Assembly (NCBI GenBank): GCA_030512335.1 | Contig: JAULSU010000004.1 | Location: forward strand, 4,836,001-4,900,000 | Reading direction: 5' to 3' | Source: Immersiella caudata | Lineage: Eukaryota > Ascomycota > Sordariomycetes > Sordariales > Lasiosphaeriaceae | Length of the DNA stretch: 64,000 nt | The notes under the pieces: generated by a model | The model's input: only the letters and a program-made list of their open reading frames with translations | What the model was told of the DNA's origin: nothing | Database searches by the model: none | Position numbers and translations under genes: made by a program | In this document: positions 21,059 through 32,040 of the stretch, one piece after another | Layout of the letters: every line of letters starts with the position of its first letter | Position numbering within the stretch: the stretch's first letter is position 1

Positions 21059-23822
21059 CTAACTAGGCGGTAGAGCCTCCACTATGATTTCGGGAGGTCT
21101 CTCCTCCAAAAGCCGCTCGTGAACCGCCTTCAACTCAGCAAAAATTCCACCCAAGTCCTGATTCCCCATCTCGCCCAAGTTATTCCGAATCACAGCGACG
21201 ACGTGCGTGATATCCAGATCCTGGTCCATTGACTGCGCAAATCCAACAGCGGTCCGCGTCAGGTTGCGAATCTCGCGGCCGTTGGTCTCGATGCTGCCCA
21301 GCAAGCGGTAGGCGTCTTCGTTCCAAAGGTAAGGCTTGCGGCTCCTCCTGCACGCTCTTTGTACGTGCTGCCGCCAGATGTTGCGGCGCTCATCAGGCCC
21401 GAGGTTGCCGTACTTAATGGTGATGTGCACTCGGTTGAAGAAGGCAGGATCGAATTCGGCGAGGCGGTTGGTGGTGAGGAAGAGCATGCCCTGGTAGTAC
21501 TCGATCATCCGGAGGAAAACTGTACGAAAGGCACGTCATGAGTCATGAGCTCAAGCAGCGTGATGGGAGCGAGGCAAGGCTTACCAGCTACGATGGCGTT
21601 TCGCTGCAGTTCTGCCGAGTTTCGCTGGGTCATCAGAACATCGGCTTCATCCAGGAGCACAACGGCACCCCAGCGCCGACCGAGACGGAATATCTTGGTC
21701 AGTTGCTCTTCGAGCTTATTGACGTCGACGTCTAGCTCGCCAGCTGAGACATGGTAGAGCGGCCTCCTCGTGCTTTCTGCGACGCTTTCTGCAGTGAATC
21801 CGTCAGAAACTTGCGACCTTCGTGCTCTCGTGCTCACATACCTGCTGTCAAGGTCTTGCCAAGCCCTGGTGCGCCGTGGAGGACAAAGAGCAGCCCCTTT
21901 CCCTTCCCAACAATGAAGTCGTCAAACTCATCTTCGGAGTCGACATCATCGTCACACTGATCCTCGACGCTCTCGGGGCGTTGCTGTGCGACATCCGTCC
22001 CGAAACCCGCAACAAGGTTTCGAATCAGTGTCTTCTTCTCCTCTGCTAGCTGGAGGTGGACATAGGGGTCCGACCGCCACTTGATTTCGCTGAGCCCGGA
22101 CACTAGCATCCCGACCCAGATTCGGTTGCGGAGAAGGAAGCAGACCATTCCGGGGTGACAGATAAGATAATCCTCGTCCATCAACTCCACGTCCTTGTTT
22201 CCGAACTTAAAGGCAAAGATACCGGAGTTACTGCTATCGCTGCTGCTGCCACTGCTCTCACTGCTACTACTGCTGCTGTCGCTGCTCTGGTCGCTGTCAA
22301 GGTCATTGGGCAGGCCCCCAATATCTGCATGAAGCGCCTTTCGTTCGTCGCCGTCAAGATCGACCGCTTTTTGGCGCACCTGGCCGAGATGGTGGCGGAT
22401 CGATGGAGACACCAGACGACGATCGAAGGCATGGCGGAGAGAGCCGAGCTCACGTTGGACCGTGTTATCGATGACGACGCGTTGGTTAGTCTAGCTTGTT
22501 AGTGGACTTGTCTTGCGCGTTGGTTGCTTTGCAGTATTTGGACGTACCTCCCAACTAAGGTTCATGCCACCCGTAGCCTTCCCGAATTCCGAGATCATCT
22601 TCTCACTCGCTTCGGATTGCACCGCAACCGGTCCCCTGTACTCCAGCATGGTGAAGTCAGCTGTCGAGTATTTGACGTATTTTTTCCCCCGCTCACACAT
22701 CTTGGTTTTGATCTTCTCCTGATCGGCAGGAGGGAGGAAGCGCATGGGAATGACAGGCAGGTTTTCGATGTTGATGTCGCGTATATCAGTGGTGTTGGCT
22801 GGTAATGTCTCGGATGTCTGAACTATACCGAAGGAGGTGCCGGTGTGGTGGCCAACGGCGAAGTTGATACGAACAGCTTCAGTGCTAGTACCAGAGAGCA
22901 TCCCGGTCTCGACCTTGTCAACGAAGCCACAACCGTCGTAGCGAAACTTGGAACTGCCGACGTATGAAGTGCTGTAGTAAACGAGATCATGCGGCCGGAA
23001 CAGTGTCCATGTCAGATCCTCTCTGAACTTCCCTCTGGGAACTGTGGCTTCGTATTCTTTGATGATCGACCTCAGGCTTGGTTCGGTCTCGATGAAGTCC
23101 ACAAGGTGGGTGATCTCCTCCTTCGTGGAAGCGGTGATGTCCGTCTCAAGAAGCTCCTTGAGGTCTTGGCGAAGAAAAAACAGGCTCTTGAAGGGATATC
23201 GAATCAAAATGGGGCTTCCGTCGAGATCGATGTCCTTAAAAGGTTTGGCAATCTTCCTGAAAATACTGCGGAGTGGCTTGGATTGGATTTCGAGACGGTA
23301 GTCAGTGAGCCGTAGGTCGATGCTCAAAACTTTCCGGGCGACAACCGAGTACTCGCCAAACTGGTCAACAGCCACACGCTTGTTCTTGACCCTTTTACGG
23401 CGGACCTGGGCGAAACTCTCAATAGGTACCACGCGCTCATTGTTGCGGAGGTCGTTGAACTGGACGAGCTTCTTGACAGCGGGGATCCAGGACTGCCGGT
23501 TTTCTCTGTCCGACTTCTCTTCGTCATCGTTGATGTTATCCTGCCCATCCATGTCCCCAGGGTTGGTTACCGTGACGGCGTCTGCGGTGAGGCCAGCGGA
23601 GTTGGACTCGGTGAATGACTGAGCGTGATGGGTAGCGGCGTGTTCGGCAGAAATGGTGGTGATGGTGGGCACGGGAGTGATGGCCAGCTTTCCGGTGGCG
23701 TTTTTGGTCAGTGAAGTGTGAGGTGTCAATTGCGAACCATCACCATCTGTCGCCGAGGAGACGCGGCGAAGTCGCCCGCCGAGCACATCGTTGAATCGGC
23801 GAAATATTTCTGCTGATGACAT
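21059..23822 (-). CDS. AAA+ ATPase with fungal N-terminal domain, 862 aa, four exons
   Basis: Exons 23822-22548, 22490-21842, 21788-21585 and 21519-21059; introns of 57, 53 and 65 bp join in frame. The first 420 residues form a domain usual in fungal proteins of this class (LTWTLFRPHDLVYYST.., then ADFTMLEYRGPVAV). A serine/aspartate-rich linker follows (SDQSSDSSSSSSESS...). The C-terminal AAA module has Walker A GAPGLGKT (about residue 625), Walker B VVLLDEADVLM (about 684) and the sensor/arginine-finger region LFLTTNRLAEFDPAFFNRVH. ATP-driven remodelling of an unknown substrate is inferred. No membrane segment, so not a BCS1-type protein. Usual fungal length is 700-1000 aa, so this one is complete. 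The start at 23822 is the first ATG followed by family-like sequence; an open extension to 23975 looks non-coding. Confidence 0.88.
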
Positions 23823-24367
23823 GATGGGAGGCAAGATGGAAACGCACGGGAACAGATACCGGAGCCCCGCACAGGGTGGGGATGAGAATGGAAGGAAGGA
23901 ACCGCGGTGAGCTGAGAAAGTCCCTCTGCAAGGTGGCTTCAAATACCCCACGCCTTCGCACATGCCAGGTTCCATGCGGAATTGATGTTGATGTATTTGC
24001 GGTTCAGGTTCCCGCGACTTGGCAAGGCTCTGTCGTCCTCGGTGTGGTGTGCCACACCTGTCGTTGCACCGATCTCGAACTGGCCAAGCGGTCGCCCTTT
24101 CATTCGCTGCAGACGTGGCACAGCCCCCACAGGCTCAGCGCCTCTCAATACTGTAGCTCGAGTTGGTTAGGGGCGTTGTGGCCGTGCGTTCGGCCAGCCA
24201 GTACTGGCTGGGTGCCACCCACCCTCCAAAGCCTTGGAGGCTGCCTGGAGACAGGAGCTGAGGTGGGCCAAAAAGGGAAGCGCGAGGCCCCCATCGCACA
24301 TTCCTCAGCCCTCGGCTCTTCAAATGCACTGCTCCCCCACAATTCTTTCTGCTCGTGAGGCCCCGCC
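23823..24367. other. Shared divergent promoter region
   Basis: Lies between the divergent starts at 23822 (minus) and 24368 (plus). No gene or clear motif was recognised; frames running through it are extensions of the neighbours' ORFs. Confidence 0.5.
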
Positions 24368-26906
24368 ATGGCAAACAATCCATTTGTCTTGTCGGAACTG
24401 GAATTCAAAGATGGCCGCCACGCACAAAACCTCCCCGCAACCCAGCCCAGGCAGGCCAACAAGGAAGCCAGGCCGGACCTACCCGGCTACCAACACCCAA
24501 AATGGTCGCACCCTCCCTCAACCTGCATTTGCAGCAGAAGGTGAACCTGTTTGCAAAACGGACCTACGTCGCGTTCTTGGTTTCATCAGGGCGCACAAGT
24601 CATACACGCCCCCATCCGAAGATGCACCCATTGAAGGCGAGTGGCCCAAGTTTGACGACATCTCGCGATATGACATCTCAGAGGCACAAGAAGATGCGCT
24701 CTGGCGGCTTGAGGCCGAGCGTCTTCTTGCAGCTGTCTCCGACTTCAATAAACCTCTTCAATTCGAGTCTCCACTCCCGTCGTGGCCCATCAACAAGGTC
24801 GAGTTCGAAAACCTGTCGGAGTTGGGAAATCAAGCTTTGCATTGTCTCAGCATCTGCTCGCACGACAACCAGCTCTTGCTCTTCGACTCATACAGAGACC
24901 GCTTCGAGCCACGGACGTATCTCAGGGCCCGCAGCATTCTGTCGAGTGCCTTCATACCATCCGACGAAAACACGAACGCCAAGGGACGACGCCAGGGCAG
25001 AGAGTGCCCAGCCGATCTCAACATCCATGATTTGACATACGAGATCTTCTGCGCCATGGTTGACTATACAACAGCCATTCTCGCAAGATTCGCTCTCCAA
25101 GGAATCCCCATCGAGTTCTGGCACACCAGGGCTTTGGCTGGGCTTGCCAAGACGTCGGCTAAGATGAAGTATCTTTTCAGCGACCTTGAGAAACTTGCGC
25201 TCCAGTCCCTTGACGACGGGCAGGATCTGCTCGCCAAAACTGAGGTTATCAGTGCTTTGGGAAGCCGCGGTCCTGTTCTTGATATTGTCGGGCCCGATGG
25301 ACGGCCGTTCCAGGTCAGAGAGTCAGAAGGACGTGGCGACAGTGACGCAATGGATGTCCACCACCTCCTGAACCGCGAGGAGGCAAGCTCCACCGTATAC
25401 TTCCAGGAAATGGCCATGATTGGCAGCTGGACCATAGATGCTCTGCGGGCTATCTTCTTTTTCTTCCAGCACATTCGTGCCTCGGGTTATCGCGCTGACG
25501 CCTTCGATATCTGTGCTCTTGTCTACAAGGCGGGGACCACTGGGTTGATGACGCTGGTGTGCCAGGATCGAAGCGGCGAGCTGACGGGGTCAAGCTCACG
25601 CGAATATAGCCGCCTCTCCTACGCCGGCTTCAAGATGCTTTCGCAAGTCGCCAACGAGCTGAACCGAAGTGTAGTGCAAGCGAGCACAAACAAGGCAGAA
25701 GGCCCCGCCGACGTTCCAAGAAGTCATGAGGGTGCCTCCCTTATCTTCGACTTTGAAGAAGAAGATGCAACCAGAATCGAACCTAGGCCACGAGAATCTC
25801 TCCGTACCCGCATCGCAACAATGGGGGACCTGGCATCTGCCTTGGTGCCGCTTTTGTGCACTCAGCCCATCCAGCTCAATAACCTCGTGTGGGCCATGGA
25901 GATCGTTACGAGGGTATCATCCGTCACTCACACCATCAATTACAACGCTCTGAGGGGGCGCAAATACGTCGTCTTTGCTTCCCTGCGGACGGATGCATAT
26001 GAGAGGGACATTCAGCCGACTTTGGAAGACTCTGATACCAGGCCACTATCCCGATCTCTCATTGCCCAAAACCGACTGCACACATACGATTACCGGGAGG
26101 ACCGAAGTACGAAAGTTTGGGATGGCCTACCCGTCACGGAGAAGAGCGACCTTATTCTGGAGTCAGAAAAGAAGCTGCACCAGCTTGAAGAACAATTCCA
26201 GCGCTGGACTATTGAAGAGAAAGCCGTGGTAGTGCCAAAGGCTCAATACGTCGTTATGCTCATGATTGTTTGCTCGGTCCTCGTCATCAGTGGCATCATG
26301 ATTGGCGTGTTCTTGGGTTCAAGGCTGGAAGGGGTGGACCCATTCAACATCACCGTCTTCCTCTGGGTTCTTGCTGGTTTTATCCTGCTTGCTTCCAAGA
26401 GCGTCTTGGTCTCTGACTGGCCTTGGCGCGACTTCCTCCGCTTACGGGTCCCTTGCCGGAGCATCAGCGAGCTGCAAGGCGTCACTGGTGTCGATCCTCA
26501 AGAGATACTAGAGTATCTTCTCTCGATGGAGCTGTACACGATTCTCATCACCAAAGGTCCCTACAACAAACCCTTTGCGCGGAGGAGCGAAGACGGTGGT
26601 GACGGATTCTCTATCGACGTCAAAATCCAACTGAAAACGCTGATGGCCAGCGGCATCATCATGGTCAAAGTGGCGGGGCGTCAGGGGCTAGGTCTCATTT
26701 GCCTTGATTTGAGGAGAGGGTCCCCAGGCAGGGATCGGATTTGTCATTCGGACGACATCGAGGAAGATGAGTATGCCCTTGGCTGCTTTGACCTTCCGGA
26801 AGAGTATGACGAGGACCAGGATGTTCGTCTCTTGATGCAAGGCAGCGGACGTGGTTGGACTAGAATTTTGGGGATTTATCATTGCCCGAAGAGGGAATTT
26901 CGATAG
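24368..26906 (+). CDS. Large fungal membrane protein of unknown function, 817 aa
   Basis: The ORF is open from 24234, but the best start is the ATG at 24368 (CCGCCATGG), which gives MANNPFVLSELEFKDGRHAQ in another frame. An 85-bp intron (24505-24589, GTCGCA..TTTCATCAG) then joins exactly into the long frame at HPKW-AHKSYTPPSEDAP. The alternative is an unspliced start at 24411 (MAATHKTS). Most of the protein is an alpha-rich soluble region. Two adjacent membrane helices lie near residues 600-655 (VVMLMIVCSVLVISGIMIGV and ITVFLWVLAGFILLASKSVL), followed by a C-terminal domain of about 150 residues with an acidic segment. No signal peptide. Proteins of this layout are widespread in Sordariomycetes and uncharacterised. 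Confidence 0.75.
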
Positions 26907-27939
26907 GCATATGGGAAACTAGCGACATATTCTTTCCATTTCTTTTTCTCCCTTGGAGCAATAGCTCCAAACATATCCAACCTCTGCGTTCCGGCTACCG
27001 GGCGTTCCCCCTCGTGCACATTCTCCAAACGTTTTGCTTTTGCGCTGCTTTCGCTCCTCCTACGCCGGTGATGAACGGATATGAAGATGTCGCTTCCACA
27101 GATCCACCACCACCACCACCACCACCACCACCACCACCACCACCACCACCACCTCCTCCTCCTCCTCCTCCTCCTCGTCATCGCCTTGATGAGAGCTTGC
27201 GGGTTCATTGCTGCCCACTCATTCCGTCCAGCTCCCTTCTTCCGCGGAGGAAGTGGGCGGAGGGCTGTGACATGCTGAGTCACATCCAGCTGCCCTCTGT
27301 TGTTGAGGAAACCTCCTCAAGCCCTCCGACCCACAATTCGATGTTTTTTTCTTCGCCCAGCTAGCTCCAGGAGCCTAGTGACTCCACTTCCTGTGGTGCC
27401 GAGACAAGGTGTGTGTGTGTCACTCTGCACGCCCCTTTTACTCGCGTCCCATCTTCATCAAATCCACTCAGTTGGTTCAGTCACTGGTCGAATAGCACAC
27501 AGCAAGTCACCTCATCGGATGTGCATCGTGGGTGGTCAGATTGGCATTACCGGTCAATATGAGCAAGAACGTTGCGCAGACAACGAGAACGGAAGTCTTC
27601 GCCCGCTTACCCCTTGGATCAAGCCTCGGTAGCGGGTGAAGCCGGGAGGTGGTTACTGCAGGGAGCCAGTCGCAACGAAAGAAAGAAAGGGACGCAGTCC
27701 GTGGAGTATTGGTACGTCTCCCTGTCAATCTGATCTGAAGGGGTTTAGGCCATTCCTGGTGCCATCCGGTGTTCCCTTCCCGCTGGGCCTTGATGAGAGG
27801 CTTGCTAAGCCGTAGCCTTGTGACTTGGCTCTGTCACTTCACTGAAGCAGCTCGGGAACGTTGAGTTGGTACCTACCACCAAGTCACGCAGACGGCTGCA
27901 GAATCGGGTGAGGGGATGAAGAAAAGGGGCTTGCTGGGG
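26907..27939. other. 1 kb intergenic with microsatellites; no gene seen
   Basis: Open frames here are artefacts of the CCA/CCT repeat or lack coding character. Confidence 0.5.
27104..27176. repeat. Compound (CCA)n-(CCT)n microsatellite
   Basis: About 16 uninterrupted CCA units are followed by about 8 CCT units. Both strands are open through it and give poly-Pro, poly-His or poly-Trp frames, which are not genes. Confidence 0.9.
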
Positions 27940-27966
27940 TATTTAAGAGCCGCCGCCGCACCGAGG

Positions 27967-28003
<37 letters not shown>

Positions 28004-28166
28004 GGCAGAGGCGACTATCACACCCACAATCCCTTGACGTCCAGACTCCACATCTCGGTGCACAACGGTTGACTTCACGCCGAGACCACACAGCTCATTC
28101 CCATTGCCAAAAGGTATGTTATCCTTCTCGAGCTAAGTTTCCCGTCTAACAAATCCAAGCACCCAG
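27940..28166 (+). promoter_or_regulatory. Promoter and spliced leader of the small secreted protein gene
   Basis: A TATTTAAG element (27940-27947) is followed 23 bp later by a perfect (TC)15 tract (27971-28000), a common fungal promoter pairing just upstream of the transcription start. Between it and the ATG at 28175 lies a likely 5'-UTR intron: GTATGT donor at 28114, GTCTAAC branch at about 28144, and AG acceptors at 28159 or 28166. Confidence 0.5.
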
Positions 28167-28174
28167 ACACCAAA

Positions 28175-28570
28175 ATGAAGCTCACAGCTCTACTCACCTC
28201 CACCCTCTCGGCCGGCATGGCTGCCGCCGACACCCTCACCATCGTTACACGCTGCACCCCTATCGGCACCGAGTGCAACAGCCGCGGTTCCTGGAGAACC
28301 GACGAGAACTTCTGGAGCGGCCCCTACAATTTCAACGACGGATGCCAGAAAACCGACATTCCGTCCTTCATAGAGGAGATCTGCCCTGATTGGGGCGAGG
28401 GCCTGAACCGCGCCCATTATTATTACCGGCCACTGAAGCCCGGAGATCCCCGCGTCAAGCGCTGCGTCCAGCAAATCCACGTCGCCAAAACCCATGATGA
28501 CTATGATGGCAAGGCCTGGATTGATATCTGGAATGAGACTCCGTGCACCTGGGACACTGGCTCGGAGTGA
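28175..28570 (+). CDS. Small secreted cysteine-containing protein, 131 aa
   Basis: Begins with a signal peptide (MKLTALLTSTLSAGMAAA, cleavage near residue 18-20). The mature part of about 112 residues has six cysteines (RCTP, TECN, DGCQ, EICP, KRCV, TPCT), which allows three disulfides, and many aromatic residues (FWSGPYNFND, HYYYRPL). There is no membrane anchor and no enzyme motif. The promoter has a tight TATA-(TC)n arrangement and a leader intron, consistent with a regulated, well-expressed gene. Size, secretion and even cysteine number fit the class from which fungal effectors are drawn, but many such proteins are not effectors. No homologue recognised. Confidence 0.75.
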   Translation: MKLTALLTSTLSAGMAAADTLTIVTRCTPIGTECNSRGSWRTDENFWSGPYNFNDGCQKTDIPSFIEEICPDWGEGLNRAHYYYRPLKPGDPRVKRCVQQIHVAKTHDDYDGKAWIDIWNETPCTWDTGSE

Positions 28571-29308
28571 TCGTTTTGGGTGTCATGTCGGTGGCGGATT
28601 GGGGGAAAGGGGTGAAGAATGAAGGGGCAGAGGAAGCTTAGGATTAGGTAGGCCTAATCGGATCGGAAGTATTGAGTTTCTTCATCTTTAGTGGAAGGCT
28701 GTGTTTTTCACGGTCGCTGCTTTGACGAGGTGAGCTCGCTGAAGACCCTCTTCGTGTGCCCTTCTCGCAACTGGGTGACTAGAAATCGGGCTATCCGGGG
28801 CGAGGTGAAGCTGACTCGTCTTTTTCAGAGTCTACCCAGAATGCGCCGGAGGTGGGGGGGGGGGGGGGGGGGGATGATGGCGCAGATGATTAGATGTCAT
28901 GTTGGACTCATTACTGCTATGCAACCCGTCCCAAATCCCGAAGGCGTCTCCCGGCTCTCGGGTGGTGGGCATGTCGAGGCCGCGCGGGCGGATGCGGGGG
29001 AACGACGAATGACGAAGCGCATGCGGCACCGGCATAATGCTCGAGGTTAATGCTCCCAAGACAGGAATTGAATGCACTTCTTCTAGATCACTTCCACGCA
29101 GCTGGCCCAATCAGCCTGTGCATTACCCCGAATCCGTTTCCCAATCTGGCCTTTCTCCAAATTTGTGACGACGATCTGTTTGAAACGCGGGGATTGAGGA
29201 CACGCAAGATGAGACCCCGTGTGTAGTTCATAAAAGGGGCGCCGTCCAGCTGCTGGACGAACAAGCTGAAACCGACAATTCGGTCAACATCACCACTCAA
29301 CTGCCAAA
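28571..29308. other. Intergenic; contains a G20 homopolymer
   Basis: No gene supported. A run of 20 consecutive G occupies 28854-28873, long enough to be length-unstable and to form a G-quadruplex. Confidence 0.6.
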
Positions 29309-30062
29309 ATGCCCGAAATCACCGAAATTGCCTGGTTCCCCTGGAAGGCCGACGCGAAAGACAGCCCCGAGAACGCCGAACTCAAGGCCCTCGGCCCTGA
29401 GCTCCAAGCCCGCCCCGGACTCGTCGCCTCCTGGTTCGGCCACCCCCTCGAGCGCCCTCAATCCGGCGAGTTCATCAACCGTACTCCCCCCCCCTCCTCT
29501 CCCCCTCCCTTCTTTACCTACCGTAGAATAACCCTCCCTCCAGTCTGGGAATCCGAATCCGCCTACCAATCCAACCAATCCTCCCCCCTCTACACCCGCC
29601 TCAAATCCCTCTCCTCCGCCCTCATCGACGGCAGCGACCCCAACGTAACCCCCTACCACAACGCCATCGCCTTTTCCAAGCCCTTCGCCGCCGTGGCTGC
29701 CGCCCCCATCGTGCAGCTCTCTTCCATCTTCCTCCCCTCCGACGTAGACAAGGCCGCATTCGAAGCTGCTTTCGACAAAGTCCTGCAGCACCTGTACAGT
29801 TCGCCGCCGGATGGGTTCGTCGTGGGTACGCATGGTTGGGCGCTGGAAGAGGTGAAGGGGGCAAAGGTGTTTGCGGCGGCGTCGGGGTGGGAGAGTATTG
29901 AGAAGCGGTTGGCGGCGCATGAGGGGATTGCGGAAAGGTTTGCAGAGGTGCAAAAGTTTTCGAATGTTGTGGAGGTGGTGAGTTATCTTTTTCCTTTGGG
30001 GTGTATTTTGAGAGCGCTGCTGACGGGATTAGCATCATACTGCTTTCCACAAGACGAAGTAG
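29309..30062 (+). CDS. ABM / dimeric alpha-beta barrel domain protein, 211 aa
   Basis: Three exons: 29309-29480, 29544-29977 and 30033-30062; introns of 63 and 55 bp. The first intron is in frame and open, so an unspliced ORF hides it, but the spliced junction EFIN-LWESESAYQ is what the family predicts. The product has two ferredoxin-like repeats: an N-terminal one (ITEIAWFPWK ... LVASWFGH) and a C-terminal one (IVQLSSIFLPSDV ... GWALEEVKG, GWESIEKRLAA). It ends HHTAFHKTK, again as in ABM proteins. Such proteins are cofactor-free monooxygenases or stress-induced barrel proteins of the cytosol; a catalytic role is not shown. The coding strand is C-rich in the first two thirds and G-rich after about 29800. 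Confidence 0.8.
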
Positions 30063-30492
30063 GGGGGTTGACTTCCCGGGCTGCTCGCAAATCACAGGGA
30101 TAGGCTCAGTACGCCCCCTTTGAGGAAGGAAAGAAAGGGTGAGAAGGAAGAGAGGTTGGGGAGGATCGTGCAAGCATGGTCACAGATTGCAAAAGGGATC
30201 AGATTCGTAAATAGACTCCCAAGAAAACTCAACTCCATTCATTATCGACGTATCTGGCGTCGTGCTGTATTCCGGCCGTGCATTATTGTTGAAGTTCAAC
30301 GCCTATTAGACCCTCATAAGGGCATCGCTGGAAGATACCAACACGTCCAAAACATCATAACATGCCTCATCTGGCCCCAAAAGGGCCGACCTGTTTCCTC
30401 GCAAGCCCTCCAAGATAACTCCCACAGCCTGTTTAAATATCAGCAACGCCTCACCCACACAAAACATCAACCCCCCTCTTCACATCATCCCC
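30063..30492. other. Short intergenic region between convergent genes
   Basis: The two neighbouring genes end towards each other here. No gene or clear terminator motif recognised. Confidence 0.5.
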
Positions 30493-31320
30493 TCACTTCC
30501 TCCCCTCCTCCTTCCACCACCTATGCTGCACCTCCCACAACACTGCCTTCCCCTCCCCCTTGACCACCTCCACCCTTGTCATCCTCACTCCCCCCTGCAG
30601 AAGCAGCACCTCCAGATTCCCAAACGCCTTCTCCACCGCCACCGTCAACACACTCGGCGTGTACAGCATCCTAATCGCCCTGCGATGCGGCCTCGGCAAT
30701 CTCTTCTCCTTAAGAAGCAGACGCTCCATCACATGGTTACTCTCGAAGCTCCAGACATTTAGTGCGTAGGGTAGGAGGACGGTTTCGTTGTAGAGTTGGC
30801 GGCAGACGGAGGATAGGAGGGCCATGCCTTGTTGGTACTTGACGTGGCTGCTCCCGCTTCTAGGAGGTGCGACATTGGGGTGGTGGTGAGAGGGGGAGGT
30901 CTTCCAGGGGTCTTGCTTCTTGTCGAGAATGCGGCAGTAGAAACCGCCTTCAACGACGGCTTCAGTGGAGCGCTGGCCGGAGCGGGAGGCGCGGGATTTG
31001 TGCTCCCATTTTTTGTAGCAGACGTTAATTTGGCCGACGGAGAGGACGAGCTCGTAGATGCGGTTGCGGAGCTCGGGAGGGAGACGCAGGAGAGGGGAGG
31101 TGTTGCGGTTGAGGTCGTAGCTGGGAAGGGGTTAGTTTGTTGGGTCAATGGGAGTCGGTGAGAGTGTCAGTCGGTGAGGACACGAATGGGGTGAGGTGAG
31201 ACTGATTGGGGAGAGGGAAGGAACGACGGACATTTCACGCTCGGGAGTGCCTTCGTTGGGGGCTTCGGTGAGCAGCTCGTGGCGGATCTTGCGCTGGCGT
31301 TCCTTATTGACCAGCTGCAT
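30493..31320 (-). CDS. 2EXR / F-box-like domain protein, 238 aa
   Basis: Exon 1 starts at 31320 (MQLVNKERQRK; an alternative ATG lies at 31365) and ends at 31232. A 111-bp intron (GTCCGT donor, CTAAC branch, CCCAG acceptor) leads to exon 2 (31120-30493). The junction gives IYDLNRNTSPLLRLPPELRN followed by RIYELVLSVG, the hallmark of fungal proteins annotated as F-box-like or 2EXR. A later block, ALLSSVCRQLYNETVLLPY, is also typical. No signal peptide or membrane helix. These proteins probably bind partners, perhaps SCF ubiquitin-ligase components, but most are uncharacterised. The coding strand is C-rich at the 5' end and G-rich at the 3' end. Confidence 0.75.
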
Positions 31321-31521
31321 GGCGCTGTGTGCTGTTGTTTGAGGCGCGTGGTGCTGTCGTTCCACTTGGCGCCGTCATGGTGAGAAGGTGGAGGTGAGTT
31401 TGGTGGAGAAATTTGGTGATCGACGTGCCAAGGCGCACTAGCTGGTGATTGGTTTTCGCGGGGTTGATGGGGGGTCAAAGCGTCTTGGCGGCAGGGACAA
31501 AGGGGTTCACCGACTTCCCAA

Positions 31522-31551
31522 CTTCACAGCTTCACAGCTTCACAGCTTCAC
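31522..31551. repeat. Short tandem repeat of CTTCACAGC
   Basis: Three to four copies of a 9-nt unit lie upstream of the 2EXR gene. Confidence 0.7.
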
Positions 31552-31620
31552 GTTTGAGAACAAGACCTCACTCGTTCGGGATGGTGCCCTTGGAATTGAA
31601 CTCCTCTAATTAAACCTAGT

Positions 31621-31959
31621 TCATGATAGCGATGATTCCGATGCGACTCTTCCCTCGCTAAACAGCGGTGTATTCCCCCTAAAAAGAGTTCGCTCGCTTC
31701 CATTTGCCCAGCTCTTGCGCTGGGTGTCCTGGGAAGATGTAATGTGTTAGCTTGCTAGCCATGTGATTATATCTTTCGTGTTCATACATACCTCCCCCTC
31801 CTGCTCCTTGCTCAAGAGAGCGTCTAGCTTGGCGGTCAGGACCTTCGGGTTAACCGGGTAGAAATACCGCTCTTCAGGGTGGTAGGGCGGACACGGTGTC
31901 TGCGTTTGGCGTCTAGATCTGTCGCTGTGCTCAAATGGACAGTTGATAGTGAAATTCCC
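31621..31959 (-). pseudogene. Paralogue fragment of the coiled-coil protein at 33823 (copy A)
   Basis: Two exon-like pieces (31959-31792 and 31728-31621) are joined by a 63-bp intron (GTATGT, GCTAAC, CTTCCCAG) in phase 0. The reading has CPFEHSDRSRRQTQTPCPPY, then HPEERYFYPVNPKVLTAKLD and ALLSKEQEGE. It aligns to the C-terminal part of the intact neighbour, which reads FEYQETARRQTGPRRAPYHQ then DGRHSHPVSAKQLAARLQIA. FE, RRQT, PYH, PV and the lysine/leucine spacing are shared. No start codon or N-terminal two thirds is present, so this is a fragment or the last exons of an unresolved gene. Confidence 0.5.
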
Positions 31960-32040
31960 CTAATTATAATAAATACCTGATGATATACCGAACTGACCGC
32001 TGCTCTAATACGGGGGCAGGAAGGGAGATATCCTCCCCTG

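Noticed and set aside
26879..27364. Open frames with long poly-Pro, poly-His and poly-Trp runs
   Set aside because: They come only from the (CCA)n-(CCT)n microsatellite being free of stops on both strands; flanking residues have no coding character.
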